NCBI GenBank assembly: GCA_902622875.1
Contig: CACNRW010000003.1
Location: forward strand, 1 to 64,000
DNA length: 64,000 bases
Source of the DNA: an uncultured SAR116 cluster alpha proteobacterium
Lineage (GTDB): Bacteria; Pseudomonadota; Alphaproteobacteria; Puniceispirillales; Marisalimonadaceae
Direction of reading: 5' to 3'
Shown here: piece after piece, positions 17,625-26,255 of the stretch
Layout: every line of letters begins with the position of its first letter
Position numbering within the stretch: position 1 is the stretch's first letter
The notes under the pieces: model-generated
Databases searched by the model: none
What the model saw: the letters and a program-made list of their open reading frames with translations, nothing else
Told to the model about the DNA's origin: nothing
Made by a program: the position numbers and the translations under genes

Positions 17625-18476
17625 CTAACTTTTTCTTGTTCGGCTATAAGTTCCAATAATTTTAACTGAATTAGGTTCACTGTAAAAATACATCTCTTCT
17701 AGTGCGTTTTGCATAGCCATTGTTTCTGGATGTCCCTCTGCATCAACATAAAATCTTGCTGCATTCATTTCCTTGCCACCTATATAACTCTCAAGTTTTG
17801 TTAGGTTTATTCCGTTTGTAGCAAATCCTCCCAAAACTTTATATAAAGCTGCTGGCACAGATCTTACTTCGAAAATGATAGTTGTTACTGGTATAGATAT
17901 CTTAATGGATGGTACCTGAGGTTTTTTTGCCATAATCAAAAATCTAGTAGTATTATGTTCTGCATCTTCAATATTACTTTTTAACACCTTTAAGCCATAT
18001 ATTTTTGCTGACATCTTAGAAGCTATTGCAGCAATCAAAGGGTCACCTAATCTTGATATTTCTTCTGCTGCTCCAGCGGTATCTATATGTTGAACAGGTA
18101 ACAAATTTTGTTTCTTAATAAAATTTCTACATTGAGCAAGGCCTTGAGCGTGACTTTTTACATATTTTAGATCTTCTAAATTAGAATTTTTAAGCCCTAA
18201 CAATTGATGGTTAACTTTTTGAAAATGTTCACCTACAATAAACAAACCACTCTCAGGAATTAAATGATGAATATCTGCTACCCTTCCTGCTAAAGAATTT
18301 TCAACAGGAACCATTGAATAATCTGTTGTCCCATTTTTTGTAGAATTCAGCATATCTTCAAATGAATTACAGGCTAAGGTTTTAGAATTTGGGAAGTAAG
18401 CCTCACAAGCCATATTTGAATATGCTCCTGCCATGCCCTGAAAAGCAATTATTAATTTATGGTTTTCCTTATTCAT
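17625..18476 (-). CDS. pheA: Prephenate dehydratase
   Basis: 283 aa. It converts prephenate to phenylpyruvate in phenylalanine synthesis. Catalytic domain at ~8-185: IAFQGMAGAYSNMA, DYSMVPVENSLAGRV, HIDTAGAAEEIS, and the conserved TRFLIMAKK catalytic motif. An ACT regulatory domain follows at ~195-275 (VRSVPAALYKVLGGFATNGI, then LTKLES), which should give allosteric Phe inhibition. No chorismate mutase domain is fused, as usual in alphaproteobacteria. kdsB follows 44 bp upstream on the same strand. Confidence 0.95.
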   Translation of the reverse strand: MNKENHKLIIAFQGMAGAYSNMACEAYFPNSKTLACNSFEDMLNSTKNGTTDYSMVPVENSLAGRVADIHHLIPESGLFIVGEHFQKVNHQLLGLKNSNLEDLKYVKSHAQGLAQCRNFIKKQNLLPVQHIDTAGAAEEISRLGDPLIAAIASKMSAKIYGLKVLKSNIEDAEHNTTRFLIMAKKPQVPSIKISIPVTTIIFEVRSVPAALYKVLGGFATNGINLTKLESYIGGKEMNAARFYVDAEGHPETMAMQNALEEMYFYSEPNSVKIIGTYSRTRKS

Positions 18477-18520
18477 ATTTTATCTCTATTTTCTTTATTC
18501 TTTTTTAATTATATGCATAA

Positions 18521-19279
18521 TTAAGATATGTCTTTAAAATAATTTTCAGCTTTCTTCAAATCTAAATGAGTATCTACACCAATTGGGTGTTCTGACGTGA
18601 TCACAGTATATATATTTATTCCAGCTTCAAGTGCACGAAGTTGTTCAAGCTTTTCTGAAAGTTCTAGCGGTGAAGGTTCTAAACTTATAAATTTCTCTAA
18701 TATATTTCTTTGCCAAGCATAAATACCGATATGATGCCATATATCAGCATATCCAGTAGGTATACAAGCTCTACTAAAATACATAGCCTTTCCAAGATCG
18801 TTTAGCTCAGGTTTATCTTTTGAGAAAGCCGCTGCTACTTTTACAACTGACTGATCATGAAATTCTTCTGGTGTTGCCTTTACTATAACAGTGACAATTT
18901 CTTTTGTTGGATCATTGATTACTTTTGCTAATTTTCTTATCAAATTACCTGAAATATTAGGGAGATCACCTTGGAGATGAATAATTTTTTTATATTTCTT
19001 GTGAGGATCAAATTTTTCAATAGCTTCAAAAATTCTGTCAGATCCACTTACATGTTGATTTGAAGTCATTAAAGCTATACCTCCATGATCTTTAATTATA
19101 TTAGCAATTACGTCATTGTCAGTAGCGACAATAATAGGCACATTTAGATTTGCTTCTTTTGCGCAATTGTATGCATGAATTATTAAGGGGGTACCATTAA
19201 TTTCTAATAAAGGTTTTTTTGGCAATCTCGAGGACCCTAATCTAGCAGGTATCATTATAATAGTATCAGAATAATTCAA
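18521..19279 (-). CDS. kdsB: 3-deoxy-manno-octulosonate cytidylyltransferase
   Basis: 252-aa CMP-Kdo synthetase, activating Kdo for lipopolysaccharide inner core. Motifs: IPARLGSSRLPKKPL, VIVATDN, GIALMTSNQHVSGSDRI, HLQGDLPNI and HIGIYAWQRNIL. Length is typical. It indicates a Gram-negative envelope with Kdo-containing LPS. It lies upstream of pheA on the same strand and may be co-transcribed with it. Confidence 0.95.
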   Translation of the reverse strand: MNYSDTIIMIPARLGSSRLPKKPLLEINGTPLIIHAYNCAKEANLNVPIIVATDNDVIANIIKDHGGIALMTSNQHVSGSDRIFEAIEKFDPHKKYKKIIHLQGDLPNISGNLIRKLAKVINDPTKEIVTVIVKATPEEFHDQSVVKVAAAFSKDKPELNDLGKAMYFSRACIPTGYADIWHHIGIYAWQRNILEKFISLEPSPLELSEKLEQLRALEAGINIYTVITSEHPIGVDTHLDLKKAENYFKDIS

Positions 19280-19419
19280 TTTAATAACTCCCCAAATAGC
19301 TATAATGATGCTTCATTATTTGAAAAACTAAATAATTAACTTTTTCTACTTTTATACTTGATGAAAGCATTTCTTGCATGTAAATAATTAATTTAAACAT
19401 TATTTGCATGGATTAATTA

Positions 19420-19953
19420 ATGGACGCTTTAAGATTTAATAAAATAGCCGCAGCATTACTTTCAGGTGTTTTACTTATTATGGTTTTTGGAAAAATTGGA
19501 AATATTCTTGTTAATCCCAAAACAGATATCTCTAATGCATATCCGATAGAAGTTTCTGAAACAAACGAAATAAAATCGAATGTAGCTGAAGAAGTCATTA
19601 TCGAGCCAATTCTGGCCCTTTTAGCAACTGCTGACTTAGAAAGCGGATTAAAAATTTCAAAAAAATGTGTTGCCTGTCACGGTTTTGATGCTGGTAGTCC
19701 AAATAAAATTGGTCCTAACCTTTATAATATTGTAAATAAAGATCAAGGAAAGGCGGATTATGCTTATTCAAAAGTCCTAGCCTCACTTTCTGGTAAATGG
19801 ACATACGAAGAATTAAATAAATTTTTGTATAAACCCAAATTATACTCTAAAGGAACAAAAATGAATTATGCTGGTTTGTCTAAAACAAAAGATCGGGCTA
19901 ATTTGATAGCCTGGTTAAGAACTAAAAGTGACAACCCAGTTTCTCTTCCTTAG
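19420..19953 (+). CDS. Membrane-anchored cytochrome c (CycM/c552 type)
   Basis: 177 aa. Residues ~10-30 form an uncleaved TM anchor, followed by a linker and one class I cytochrome c domain with heme-binding Cys83-Val-Ala-Cys86-His87 and axial Met148 in GTKMNYAGL. GPNLYNIV matches the mitochondrial-like cytochrome c fold. Such proteins pass electrons between the bc1 complex and the terminal oxidase in alphaproteobacteria. It is divergent from kdsB and lies upstream of the inositol-phosphatase-family gene, as in many alphaproteobacteria. Confidence 0.9.
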   Translation: MDALRFNKIAAALLSGVLLIMVFGKIGNILVNPKTDISNAYPIEVSETNEIKSNVAEEVIIEPILALLATADLESGLKISKKCVACHGFDAGSPNKIGPNLYNIVNKDQGKADYAYSKVLASLSGKWTYEELNKFLYKPKLYSKGTKMNYAGLSKTKDRANLIAWLRTKSDNPVSLP

Positions 19954-19991
19954 ATTATTTAAAAGTACTTAGTCATTGCAAAGGTTAAGTT

Positions 19992-20783
19992 ATGAATGAG
20001 GCTGATTTTAAAGAAATTTCTGATTTTATAAATATGTTAGCCGATGAATCAAAAAAAATAACCCTTAATGGTTTCTTATCACAAAAATCTTTGAATATTA
20101 AAGATGATGGAAGTCCAGTTACTGAATTTGACATAAACGCTGAAAAGATTATGTGTAGACTAATATCAGACAAATTTCCTGATCATAGTATATTAACTGA
20201 AGAAGAAGGGTCAAAAAAATCAGATTCTGATTATACCTGGATTTTAGATCCAATTGATGGCACTAGCAGTTTTATAATAGGAAGACCTTTGTGGGGAACT
20301 TTAGTTTGTCTAGTTTATAAAGATCTTCCTATAATTGGTTTGGCGGACTTTCCGGCTTTAAATGAGAGATGGCTAGGATATAAAAATAATTGTTTTTTAA
20401 ACAACTCTAAATTTAAATCCAATCACATATTTACTAATAAACTATCAGAGGCAACTATCGGTTCTACAGGCCCAAATTTATTTTCTAAAGATGGTAAAAA
20501 AAAATATGAGAGCTTAACTAATGCAACTAGATATCACGTATGGTCAGGTGATTGTCACAATTACTGCTTAATTTTGAAAGGAGGCCTTGATTTAGTTGTA
20601 GAACAAGGGCTCGCAGCTTATGATATTTTTCCCCTTGTTCCAATTCTCAAGTCCCAGGAGATAACTATAACAGATTGGAATGGCGAACAATTATCTTTTG
20701 ACAAAAATTATAAGGGTAAATATTCAACATTAGTTGCAAAGAATACTGAAATATACAAATCTGCAATAGATATTTTAAAGTAG
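19992..20783 (+). CDS. Inositol-monophosphatase-family phosphatase, probably histidinol-phosphatase (HisN)
   Basis: 263 aa. It carries the Li-sensitive Mg-dependent phosphatase motifs: DGSPVTEFDINAE, ILTEEEGS, WILDPIDGTSSFIIGRPLWG (motif with three metal ligands) and a C-terminal AAYDIFPLVPIL. The GRPLWGT sequence after the DPIDGT motif is characteristic of the HisN-type histidinol phosphatases in actinobacteria and alphaproteobacteria. The alternative is a CysQ/SuhB-like role. It starts 38 bp after the cytochrome gene. Confidence 0.82.
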   Translation: MNEADFKEISDFINMLADESKKITLNGFLSQKSLNIKDDGSPVTEFDINAEKIMCRLISDKFPDHSILTEEEGSKKSDSDYTWILDPIDGTSSFIIGRPLWGTLVCLVYKDLPIIGLADFPALNERWLGYKNNCFLNNSKFKSNHIFTNKLSEATIGSTGPNLFSKDGKKKYESLTNATRYHVWSGDCHNYCLILKGGLDLVVEQGLAAYDIFPLVPILKSQEITITDWNGEQLSFDKNYKGKYSTLVAKNTEIYKSAIDILK

Positions 20784-20797
20784 TTTTTATACTATAC

Positions 20798-22255
20798 TCA
20801 TTTCTTCTGTGAATATTTTATTATCATATTTACAATATTTCTTAATCCCATTGCCTCACCTCCGACAGGAAACCCAGGCTTTGATGTTGTATTCCAAGCC
20901 ATTAAATCAACATGAGCCCAATTAGTTTTTTCATTTATAAATTTGTTAAGGAATAATGCTGCTGTTATAGCTCCTCCTGTACCAGAAGATCCTGTACTAC
21001 TTAAAATACCAGAATTTTTTTCAAGTTGCATCTCATAAGATTTAAATAAGGGTAATCTCCACATAGGATCAATCTGCTCTATTCCCTCATTAATAATATC
21101 ATTTCCTAACTTTTCATTATTTGTAAATAAAGCTGGTAATTCTGTACCTAATGCAACTCTTGCTGCACCTGTCAGTGTGGCAAAGTCAATGACAAAATCG
21201 TGTTTTGTTTTACTTTCCTGACTAAAAGTTAGTGCATCAGCAAGTAACAACCTACCTTCTGCATCAGTATTACCAATTTCAACAGGAGTTTTATTTCTTG
21301 AAAAGATAATATCTAATGGCCTCATAGATTTTTCAGAGACTGAATTTTCAGCAAGTGGCAATATAACTCTTAAATTAACAGGACAATTTATGCACATTAA
21401 TGCGTAAGCTATTCCAAGGACGACTGCACTACCACCCATATCTTTTTTCATTAGTAACATACTATTTGAAGGTTTGAGATCTAATCCTCCACTATCAAAA
21501 GTAACCCCTTTTCCTATTAATGTAATATTGGGAAAATTGTTTTTTTTATTTTTACTCCATTCTATATCAATAAGGGTAGGTTTATTTTCTGAAGATCTTC
21601 CAACCACATTTATTAATGGAAAGCCTTTCTCAAGTTGGTTGTCCTTATAAGAAGTTATTTTTGGAGAGAATTCTCTCAAACAACTTTTAATAATTTTTTC
21701 ATAGTTATATGGAGTTAGAATATTAGGAGGTAAATTTATCAAATCTCGTGTTAGAAAAATACTTTTAATTTCTGCAAAACATTTTTCCAATAAAACTTTC
21801 GAAATAATGCTTCTACCTTGATTTGAGCATAAAGTTCTATTTTTAGTATGACTTTCTTTTCTTTTCTCTATAGAAAAATTATAAAATGATAATCCCCATC
21901 CAAGGAAAAAATAATACTTATCATTATCTTCAAACGAAGATATGAAGTTTGTAGCCCACTTCTTAGCAGGTAATTTTTTGGATATTTTAGCTGCCTGGAC
22001 AATAATACTTTTTTTGGGTTCTTTTGAAGCTCTAATTATAGTAATTGCACCAGCAAGAGCCCCATTTTTATCTGGGAAAAATCCTAAATTATCATTTTCC
22101 AAATCAAATGCAGATTTTAGAAAACTTTTTTGTTCAACATTAATCAGATCAGTTGAATTCAATTCGTTTAAATTATTGAAAATATAAAGAGGAAGTGATT
22201 TAATTTTTTTATTTTCGCAAAATCCAAGTAACTTATTATCAAAACTGTATAACAT
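20798..22255 (-). CDS. Leucyl aminopeptidase (M17 family)
   Basis: 485-aa dizinc aminopeptidase that trims N-terminal residues of peptides in the cytosol. The C-terminal catalytic domain has LIGKGVTFDSGGLDLKPS, MKKDMGGSAVVLG and IGNTDAEGRLLLADAL, with the metal ligands and the catalytic Lys and Arg. The AT-rich N-terminal ~150 residues are variable as usual. It is a single gene, convergent with the phosphatase gene and divergent from the glycosyltransferase that follows. Confidence 0.93.
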   Translation of the reverse strand: MLYSFDNKLLGFCENKKIKSLPLYIFNNLNELNSTDLINVEQKSFLKSAFDLENDNLGFFPDKNGALAGAITIIRASKEPKKSIIVQAAKISKKLPAKKWATNFISSFEDNDKYYFFLGWGLSFYNFSIEKRKESHTKNRTLCSNQGRSIISKVLLEKCFAEIKSIFLTRDLINLPPNILTPYNYEKIIKSCLREFSPKITSYKDNQLEKGFPLINVVGRSSENKPTLIDIEWSKNKKNNFPNITLIGKGVTFDSGGLDLKPSNSMLLMKKDMGGSAVVLGIAYALMCINCPVNLRVILPLAENSVSEKSMRPLDIIFSRNKTPVEIGNTDAEGRLLLADALTFSQESKTKHDFVIDFATLTGAARVALGTELPALFTNNEKLGNDIINEGIEQIDPMWRLPLFKSYEMQLEKNSGILSSTGSSGTGGAITAALFLNKFINEKTNWAHVDLMAWNTTSKPGFPVGGEAMGLRNIVNMIIKYSQKK

Positions 22256-22340
22256 AATTAATAACCTTTTTTTATATTATAAAATTATAACATTACTTTA
22301 AAATTATGGTATTTCTAATTAATTAATCAGAGCATGTTAT

Positions 22341-24068
22341 ATGAAAAAATTTTGGAATATTATTTATTATTTTAAAGATTTAACAAAGTTTAATATTTTA
22401 ACTTTTGGAACCTTAATATTTTTAATTCTTGCAGGTATTTTTTCTGGACAGAATTCTATCCCACCAATAGACAGAGACGAAGCTCGTTTTGCTCAAGCTA
22501 GTAGACAGATGGTTCAAAGTAATGATTACGTAAATATAAAATTTCAAGATGAAATCAGGGCAAAAAAACCAATTGGTATTTATTGGCTTCAAGCATTTTC
22601 AACTAAAGTTTTTGGGTCAGAAGAAATAGGATCTTTTAGAGTACCATCTTTATTGAGTTCTTTAATATCTATATTGTTCGTTGGATTTTTGACAAGATTA
22701 ATATTCCCTTTATATCAAACTATAGTAGTCACATTATTGTTTAGTTCGTCTATTACTTTCATGGGTGAAGCACATTTAGCTAAAACTGATGCAACTTTAT
22801 TGTGTCTGATATGTATTCAACAATATTATTTACTTAAGCTGATTTTAGAAAAGCAAACATCTTTTAGAGTTAAATATTTATATCCGGTAATTATATGGTT
22901 TGCTTTCTCATTTGGTGTATTAGTAAAAGGTCCTCTTTCAGTTGCAATTTTAATTCCGACAGTAATATTATTTTGTTGTTTTCAAAAATCTTTAGATTTA
23001 ATTAGAGAATTAAAACCTATTATTGGAATCATCATTTGTTCTTCAGTAATTCTACCCTGGTTATTTGCAATTGAAGAGGCAACCCAGGGAGTATTTTTAC
23101 AAAAAGCTTTTAACGAAGACTTTTTTAGTAAATTACAAAGTGGACAAGAAGGTCATGGTGCGTTACCAGGAACTCATTTGTTAATTTTATCAGTTGCAAT
23201 ATGGCCAGTAGCAACATTTTTACCATGCTTAATTTTATTTTGTATAGAGAATAAAAATAACATAGTTGTTCAATTTCTTATAAGTTGGATAGTTCCATTT
23301 TGGATTATTATTGAAATAATTCCTACCAAACTTTTCCATTATTCATTGCCAGTTTTACCTGCAATTGCAATCCTAGCAATTGGTGGCATGTTTCAATTTA
23401 AATCGAACATTAAAAAAATTCAGAATACTTTATTAAAAAATCTTATATACTTTTCATCAGTTTTATTTGGTTTGGGTGGTATTGTTTTGGGTATAGGACT
23501 TTTCTATACTTGTTTCAAATTCAACATAGACAAGGACTTTAGCATTACATTTTTAACAATTTTAATCATATTAATCACAATAGTAGTTTTCTCATTATCT
23601 CTTTTATTAATTTTTAATCTTAACGCTATTAATAATATAAACCGTAAATATTTAAACAATCTTCCACTTGCTATCATAGCTTTAGGTGCGATGTTTAATA
23701 TAATTAATTTTAATTTTATTCTCCCAAAACTAGACTATCTGTTTCCAAGTAAAATTCTTGCCGATAAGATAGAACTTATTAATCCTGAAACTATAACTTC
23801 TGCAGGCTATCATGAACCGAGTTTAGTTTTCTTATTAAAGGGGAATGTTTTATTATCTAAACCTCACGAAGCAGCAATATTTATGGCTGAGGGTAAAAAA
23901 AATATTAGTTTAATAGAAAAAAGTTTACTTGGTGAATTTTTAGAAGCAACACAAGAATTAAATTTAAAGGTAAAAATAGTTGATACTATAAGAGGATTTA
24001 ATATAGCAAAAGGAAGACATGTAGAAATTAATATTTTTGAAAATCAATTGTTTGACCAATCTAATTAA
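22341..24068 (+). CDS. ArnT-like (PMT-family) lipid A glycosyltransferase
   Basis: 575-aa multi-pass membrane protein of the GT83/PMT type. The first periplasmic loop holds PPIDRDEARFAQASRQMV, including the catalytic Asp-Glu pair, and RAKKPIGIYWLQA; ten or more TM segments follow to residue ~480, then a small periplasmic C-terminal domain. ArnT-type enzymes move a sugar from a polyprenyl-phosphate carrier to lipid A. It precedes a polyprenyl-phosphate-sugar synthase (GT2) and a LAB_N protein, forming a lipid A modification set. The sugar (aminoarabinose, galacturonate or other) cannot be read from sequence. Confidence 0.87.
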   Translation: MKKFWNIIYYFKDLTKFNILTFGTLIFLILAGIFSGQNSIPPIDRDEARFAQASRQMVQSNDYVNIKFQDEIRAKKPIGIYWLQAFSTKVFGSEEIGSFRVPSLLSSLISILFVGFLTRLIFPLYQTIVVTLLFSSSITFMGEAHLAKTDATLLCLICIQQYYLLKLILEKQTSFRVKYLYPVIIWFAFSFGVLVKGPLSVAILIPTVILFCCFQKSLDLIRELKPIIGIIICSSVILPWLFAIEEATQGVFLQKAFNEDFFSKLQSGQEGHGALPGTHLLILSVAIWPVATFLPCLILFCIENKNNIVVQFLISWIVPFWIIIEIIPTKLFHYSLPVLPAIAILAIGGMFQFKSNIKKIQNTLLKNLIYFSSVLFGLGGIVLGIGLFYTCFKFNIDKDFSITFLTILIILITIVVFSLSLLLIFNLNAINNINRKYLNNLPLAIIALGAMFNIINFNFILPKLDYLFPSKILADKIELINPETITSAGYHEPSLVFLLKGNVLLSKPHEAAIFMAEGKKNISLIEKSLLGEFLEATQELNLKVKIVDTIRGFNIAKGRHVEINIFENQLFDQSN

Positions 24069-24112
24069 AGTAGCTATTGATTGCTATTATCTAAATTAGA
24101 ACAAAACTAACA

Positions 24113-24844
24113 ATGACTAATAAAACTGAAATATCTATAGTTATCCCAGTAAGAAATGAAGCTGGTAATATTGATCAGTTAATAATAGAAATTGAAAAAT
24201 CATTAAAATCAAAAAACTATGAAATAATTTATGTAAATGATGGTTCTGTAGATAACACTGAAACAGAATTAAAAAATAATTTAAAAAAAAATAAAAGATT
24301 GAGGATAATTAGTCATAAAATTAGCCAAGGCCAATCTGCTGCATTGCGTTCAGGAGTAATAGCATCTAAGTCACCATTAATAGCAACTTTAGATGGAGAT
24401 GGACAAAATGATCCTTCTGATCTTAAGGAAATGATAGAGAAAATTAAAAAGTATAAAAATGAACTTACTTTAATTGGAGGTGTCAGAGCAAATAGAAAAG
24501 ATAGTAAGCCAAGGTTATGGGCATCATCATTTGCCAAATATTGTCGATTTTTTTTACTTAAGGATAAACACCCAGACTCAGGATGTGGCATCAAAGTATT
24601 TCATAAAGAATTATTCATAAAACTGCCTTACTTTGATCACATGCATAGATTTTTATCTGCTCTTGCATTAAGAGAAGGAGCAAATGTTTTAGAATTTAAC
24701 GTAAATCATAGAGAAAGGACAGTTGGCAGTTCTAACTATACTAATTTAGGAAGACTAATGGTTGGAATTTTTGATGTCTTAGGTGTAATTTGGTTAAGAA
24801 AAAGAATGCCAAAAAACGCCTCTTCTAAAGAAATTTTCAAATGA
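24113..24844 (+). CDS. GT2-family polyprenyl-phosphate sugar synthase
   Basis: 243-aa GT-A fold glycosyltransferase. Motifs: ISIVIPVRNEAGNIDQLI at the N-terminus, IIYVNDGSVDNT, ATLDGDGQNDPSDL (DxD-type metal site) and HRERTVGSSNYTNLGR near the end. This pattern matches dolichol-phosphate-mannose-synthase-like enzymes that load a sugar on undecaprenyl phosphate. No C-terminal TM pair is present. It most likely makes the lipid-linked donor used by the ArnT-like transferase upstream; the LAB_N gene follows 13 bp later. Confidence 0.87.
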   Translation: MTNKTEISIVIPVRNEAGNIDQLIIEIEKSLKSKNYEIIYVNDGSVDNTETELKNNLKKNKRLRIISHKISQGQSAALRSGVIASKSPLIATLDGDGQNDPSDLKEMIEKIKKYKNELTLIGGVRANRKDSKPRLWASSFAKYCRFFLLKDKHPDSGCGIKVFHKELFIKLPYFDHMHRFLSALALREGANVLEFNVNHRERTVGSSNYTNLGRLMVGIFDVLGVIWLRKRMPKNASSKEIFK

Positions 24845-24857
24845 TTAGGGATTTTAA

Positions 24858-25232
24858 ATGAACTTCATTTCTTTCTTGTCAATGCAAATTGAAAAAATTG
24901 CTCTTTATCTAAATGATATTATAATATATTTGTTACCTTTTTTAGAGCCTTATTTAACAAATCATCCTGAAGCTATAATGATAACAATAGGTTTTGGCGG
25001 ACAAGCTTTATTCGCCACTCGTTTTATAATTCAATGGCTAAGTAGTGAAAATGCTGGAAGATCGATTATACCTATTGCCTTTTGGTATTTTTCAATATCT
25101 GGTGGATTAGTGCTATTAACCTATGCGATTTGGAGGCAGGATCCCGTTATAATTGCTGGTCAGTCAGTTGGTGTTTTCATTTATGCAAGAAATCTATATT
25201 TTATTAACAGAGAAAAAAAACTAACTGAGTAA
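24858..25232 (+). CDS. LAB_N-domain membrane protein (lipid-A-disaccharide synthase N-terminal-like)
   Basis: 124 aa with about three TM segments. It has the LAB_N signature: GFGGQALFATRFIIQWLSSE, then IPIAFWYFSISGGLVLLTYA and a terminal GVFIYARNLYFI. Such short proteins are relatives of the N-terminus of some LpxB proteins and accompany GT2 plus PMT pairs. A role in moving the lipid-linked sugar across the membrane is plausible but is inference. It is the last gene of this operon. Confidence 0.85.
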   Translation: MNFISFLSMQIEKIALYLNDIIIYLLPFLEPYLTNHPEAIMITIGFGGQALFATRFIIQWLSSENAGRSIIPIAFWYFSISGGLVLLTYAIWRQDPVIIAGQSVGVFIYARNLYFINREKKLTE

Positions 25233-25252
25233 ATTAGACCTGAAATAAAATA

Positions 25253-25280
25253 AATTAATTAATTAATTAATTAATTAATT
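25253..25280. repeat. AATT tetranucleotide microsatellite (7 copies)
   Basis: Seven perfect tandem AATT units lie between the convergent LAB_N and gpsA genes and include the gpsA stop codon and its last Asn codon. The tract is self-complementary, so it could extrude a weak AT hairpin. Slippage by units of four would change only the gpsA C-terminus. Confidence 0.9.
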
Positions 25281-26255
25281 AAATTCATTTTTAATTGGTC
25301 TTGATAATAGTTTTTTTATTATCTCATCTACATTAGCCTCTTTATTTAGTATTTTTTTAATAGAGCTCATTATAGGTAGCTCCAAGTCTAGTTTTTCAGA
25401 CAATGCAATAGTAGCATTTATTGCGTTTAAACCTTCTACAAGTTCTTTTGGCGGCTCATTGTAATTTGTTACAATTTTCATTCCATATGCCATATTTCTT
25501 GAATGTGGACCGCTGCATGTTAAAGACATATCTCCTATACCTGCTAGACCAAAGGCAGAACTATAATTTCCCCCTGCCTTTTTAATTAATTCGGATGTTT
25601 CAGAAATGCCTCTTGTAATTAGAGCAGCTTTTGCGTTATCACCTAATCTTAAACCTTCAATAATACCGGCCCCAATTGCAATTATATTTTTAACGGCTCC
25701 TGCAATTGACACTCCTTGTGGATCATTACTAGGATATAATCTAAGATTTGAATTATGAAATAATTCACAAATTGAGTTAGCTTGTTCAATAACCTTATTT
25801 GCAATGACAGCTGCAGCAGGTTGATTATTAGCTATCTCATCAGCAAAGGTTGGTCCTGTTAATATAGACAAGTTCATATTTGGAAAATCACTTTCAACAA
25901 CTTCACTAAACGTTTCTCCTGTGTTAGTCGCAAAACCTTTTGATGTTATAACAACGTGAATATTTTCATCTGATAAAAAAGCAATCTGACTAATTGCATC
26001 TAATACCCTTTTACTTTCTGTTGTAATAAAAATTAAATCACATGTTTTGATTATTTGATTTTTATCTATCGATGCTTTTATTAGAGGGCTTAACTTAGCT
26101 TGTGGAAATCTTTTTGATACATGATTATTAATATCTACTTCCCGGATTTTGTCAGAAACTATCAGTGTTGATTTGTTTCCAAGGGAAGCGAGTGTAATAG
26201 CTAAAGCTTGTCCCCATGCCCCACCGCCATAAAAACATATATTTGAATAAGACAT
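25275..26255 (-). CDS. gpsA: Glycerol-3-phosphate dehydrogenase [NAD(P)+]
   Basis: 326 aa. It makes sn-glycerol 3-phosphate from dihydroxyacetone phosphate for phospholipid synthesis. The N-terminal nucleotide-binding motif is slightly unusual: FYGGGAWGQALAITLA. Other motifs: LTGPTFADEIA, GAVKNIIAIGAGI (catalytic Lys), and GLAGIGDMSLTC. It starts directly after tsaD, a conserved alphaproteobacterial pair. The last codons fall in the AATT repeat. Confidence 0.95.
   Translation of the reverse strand: MSYSNICFYGGGAWGQALAITLASLGNKSTLIVSDKIREVDINNHVSKRFPQAKLSPLIKASIDKNQIIKTCDLIFITTESKRVLDAISQIAFLSDENIHVVITSKGFATNTGETFSEVVESDFPNMNLSILTGPTFADEIANNQPAAAVIANKVIEQANSICELFHNSNLRLYPSNDPQGVSIAGAVKNIIAIGAGIIEGLRLGDNAKAALITRGISETSELIKKAGGNYSSAFGLAGIGDMSLTCSGPHSRNMAYGMKIVTNYNEPPKELVEGLNAINATIALSEKLDLELPIMSSIKKILNKEANVDEIIKKLLSRPIKNEFN

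Noticed and set aside
18506-18523. A 7-bp AT palindrome between kdsB and pheA as a terminator
   Set aside because: The stem is all A/T, overlaps the kdsB stop and has no U tract on the transcribed strand.
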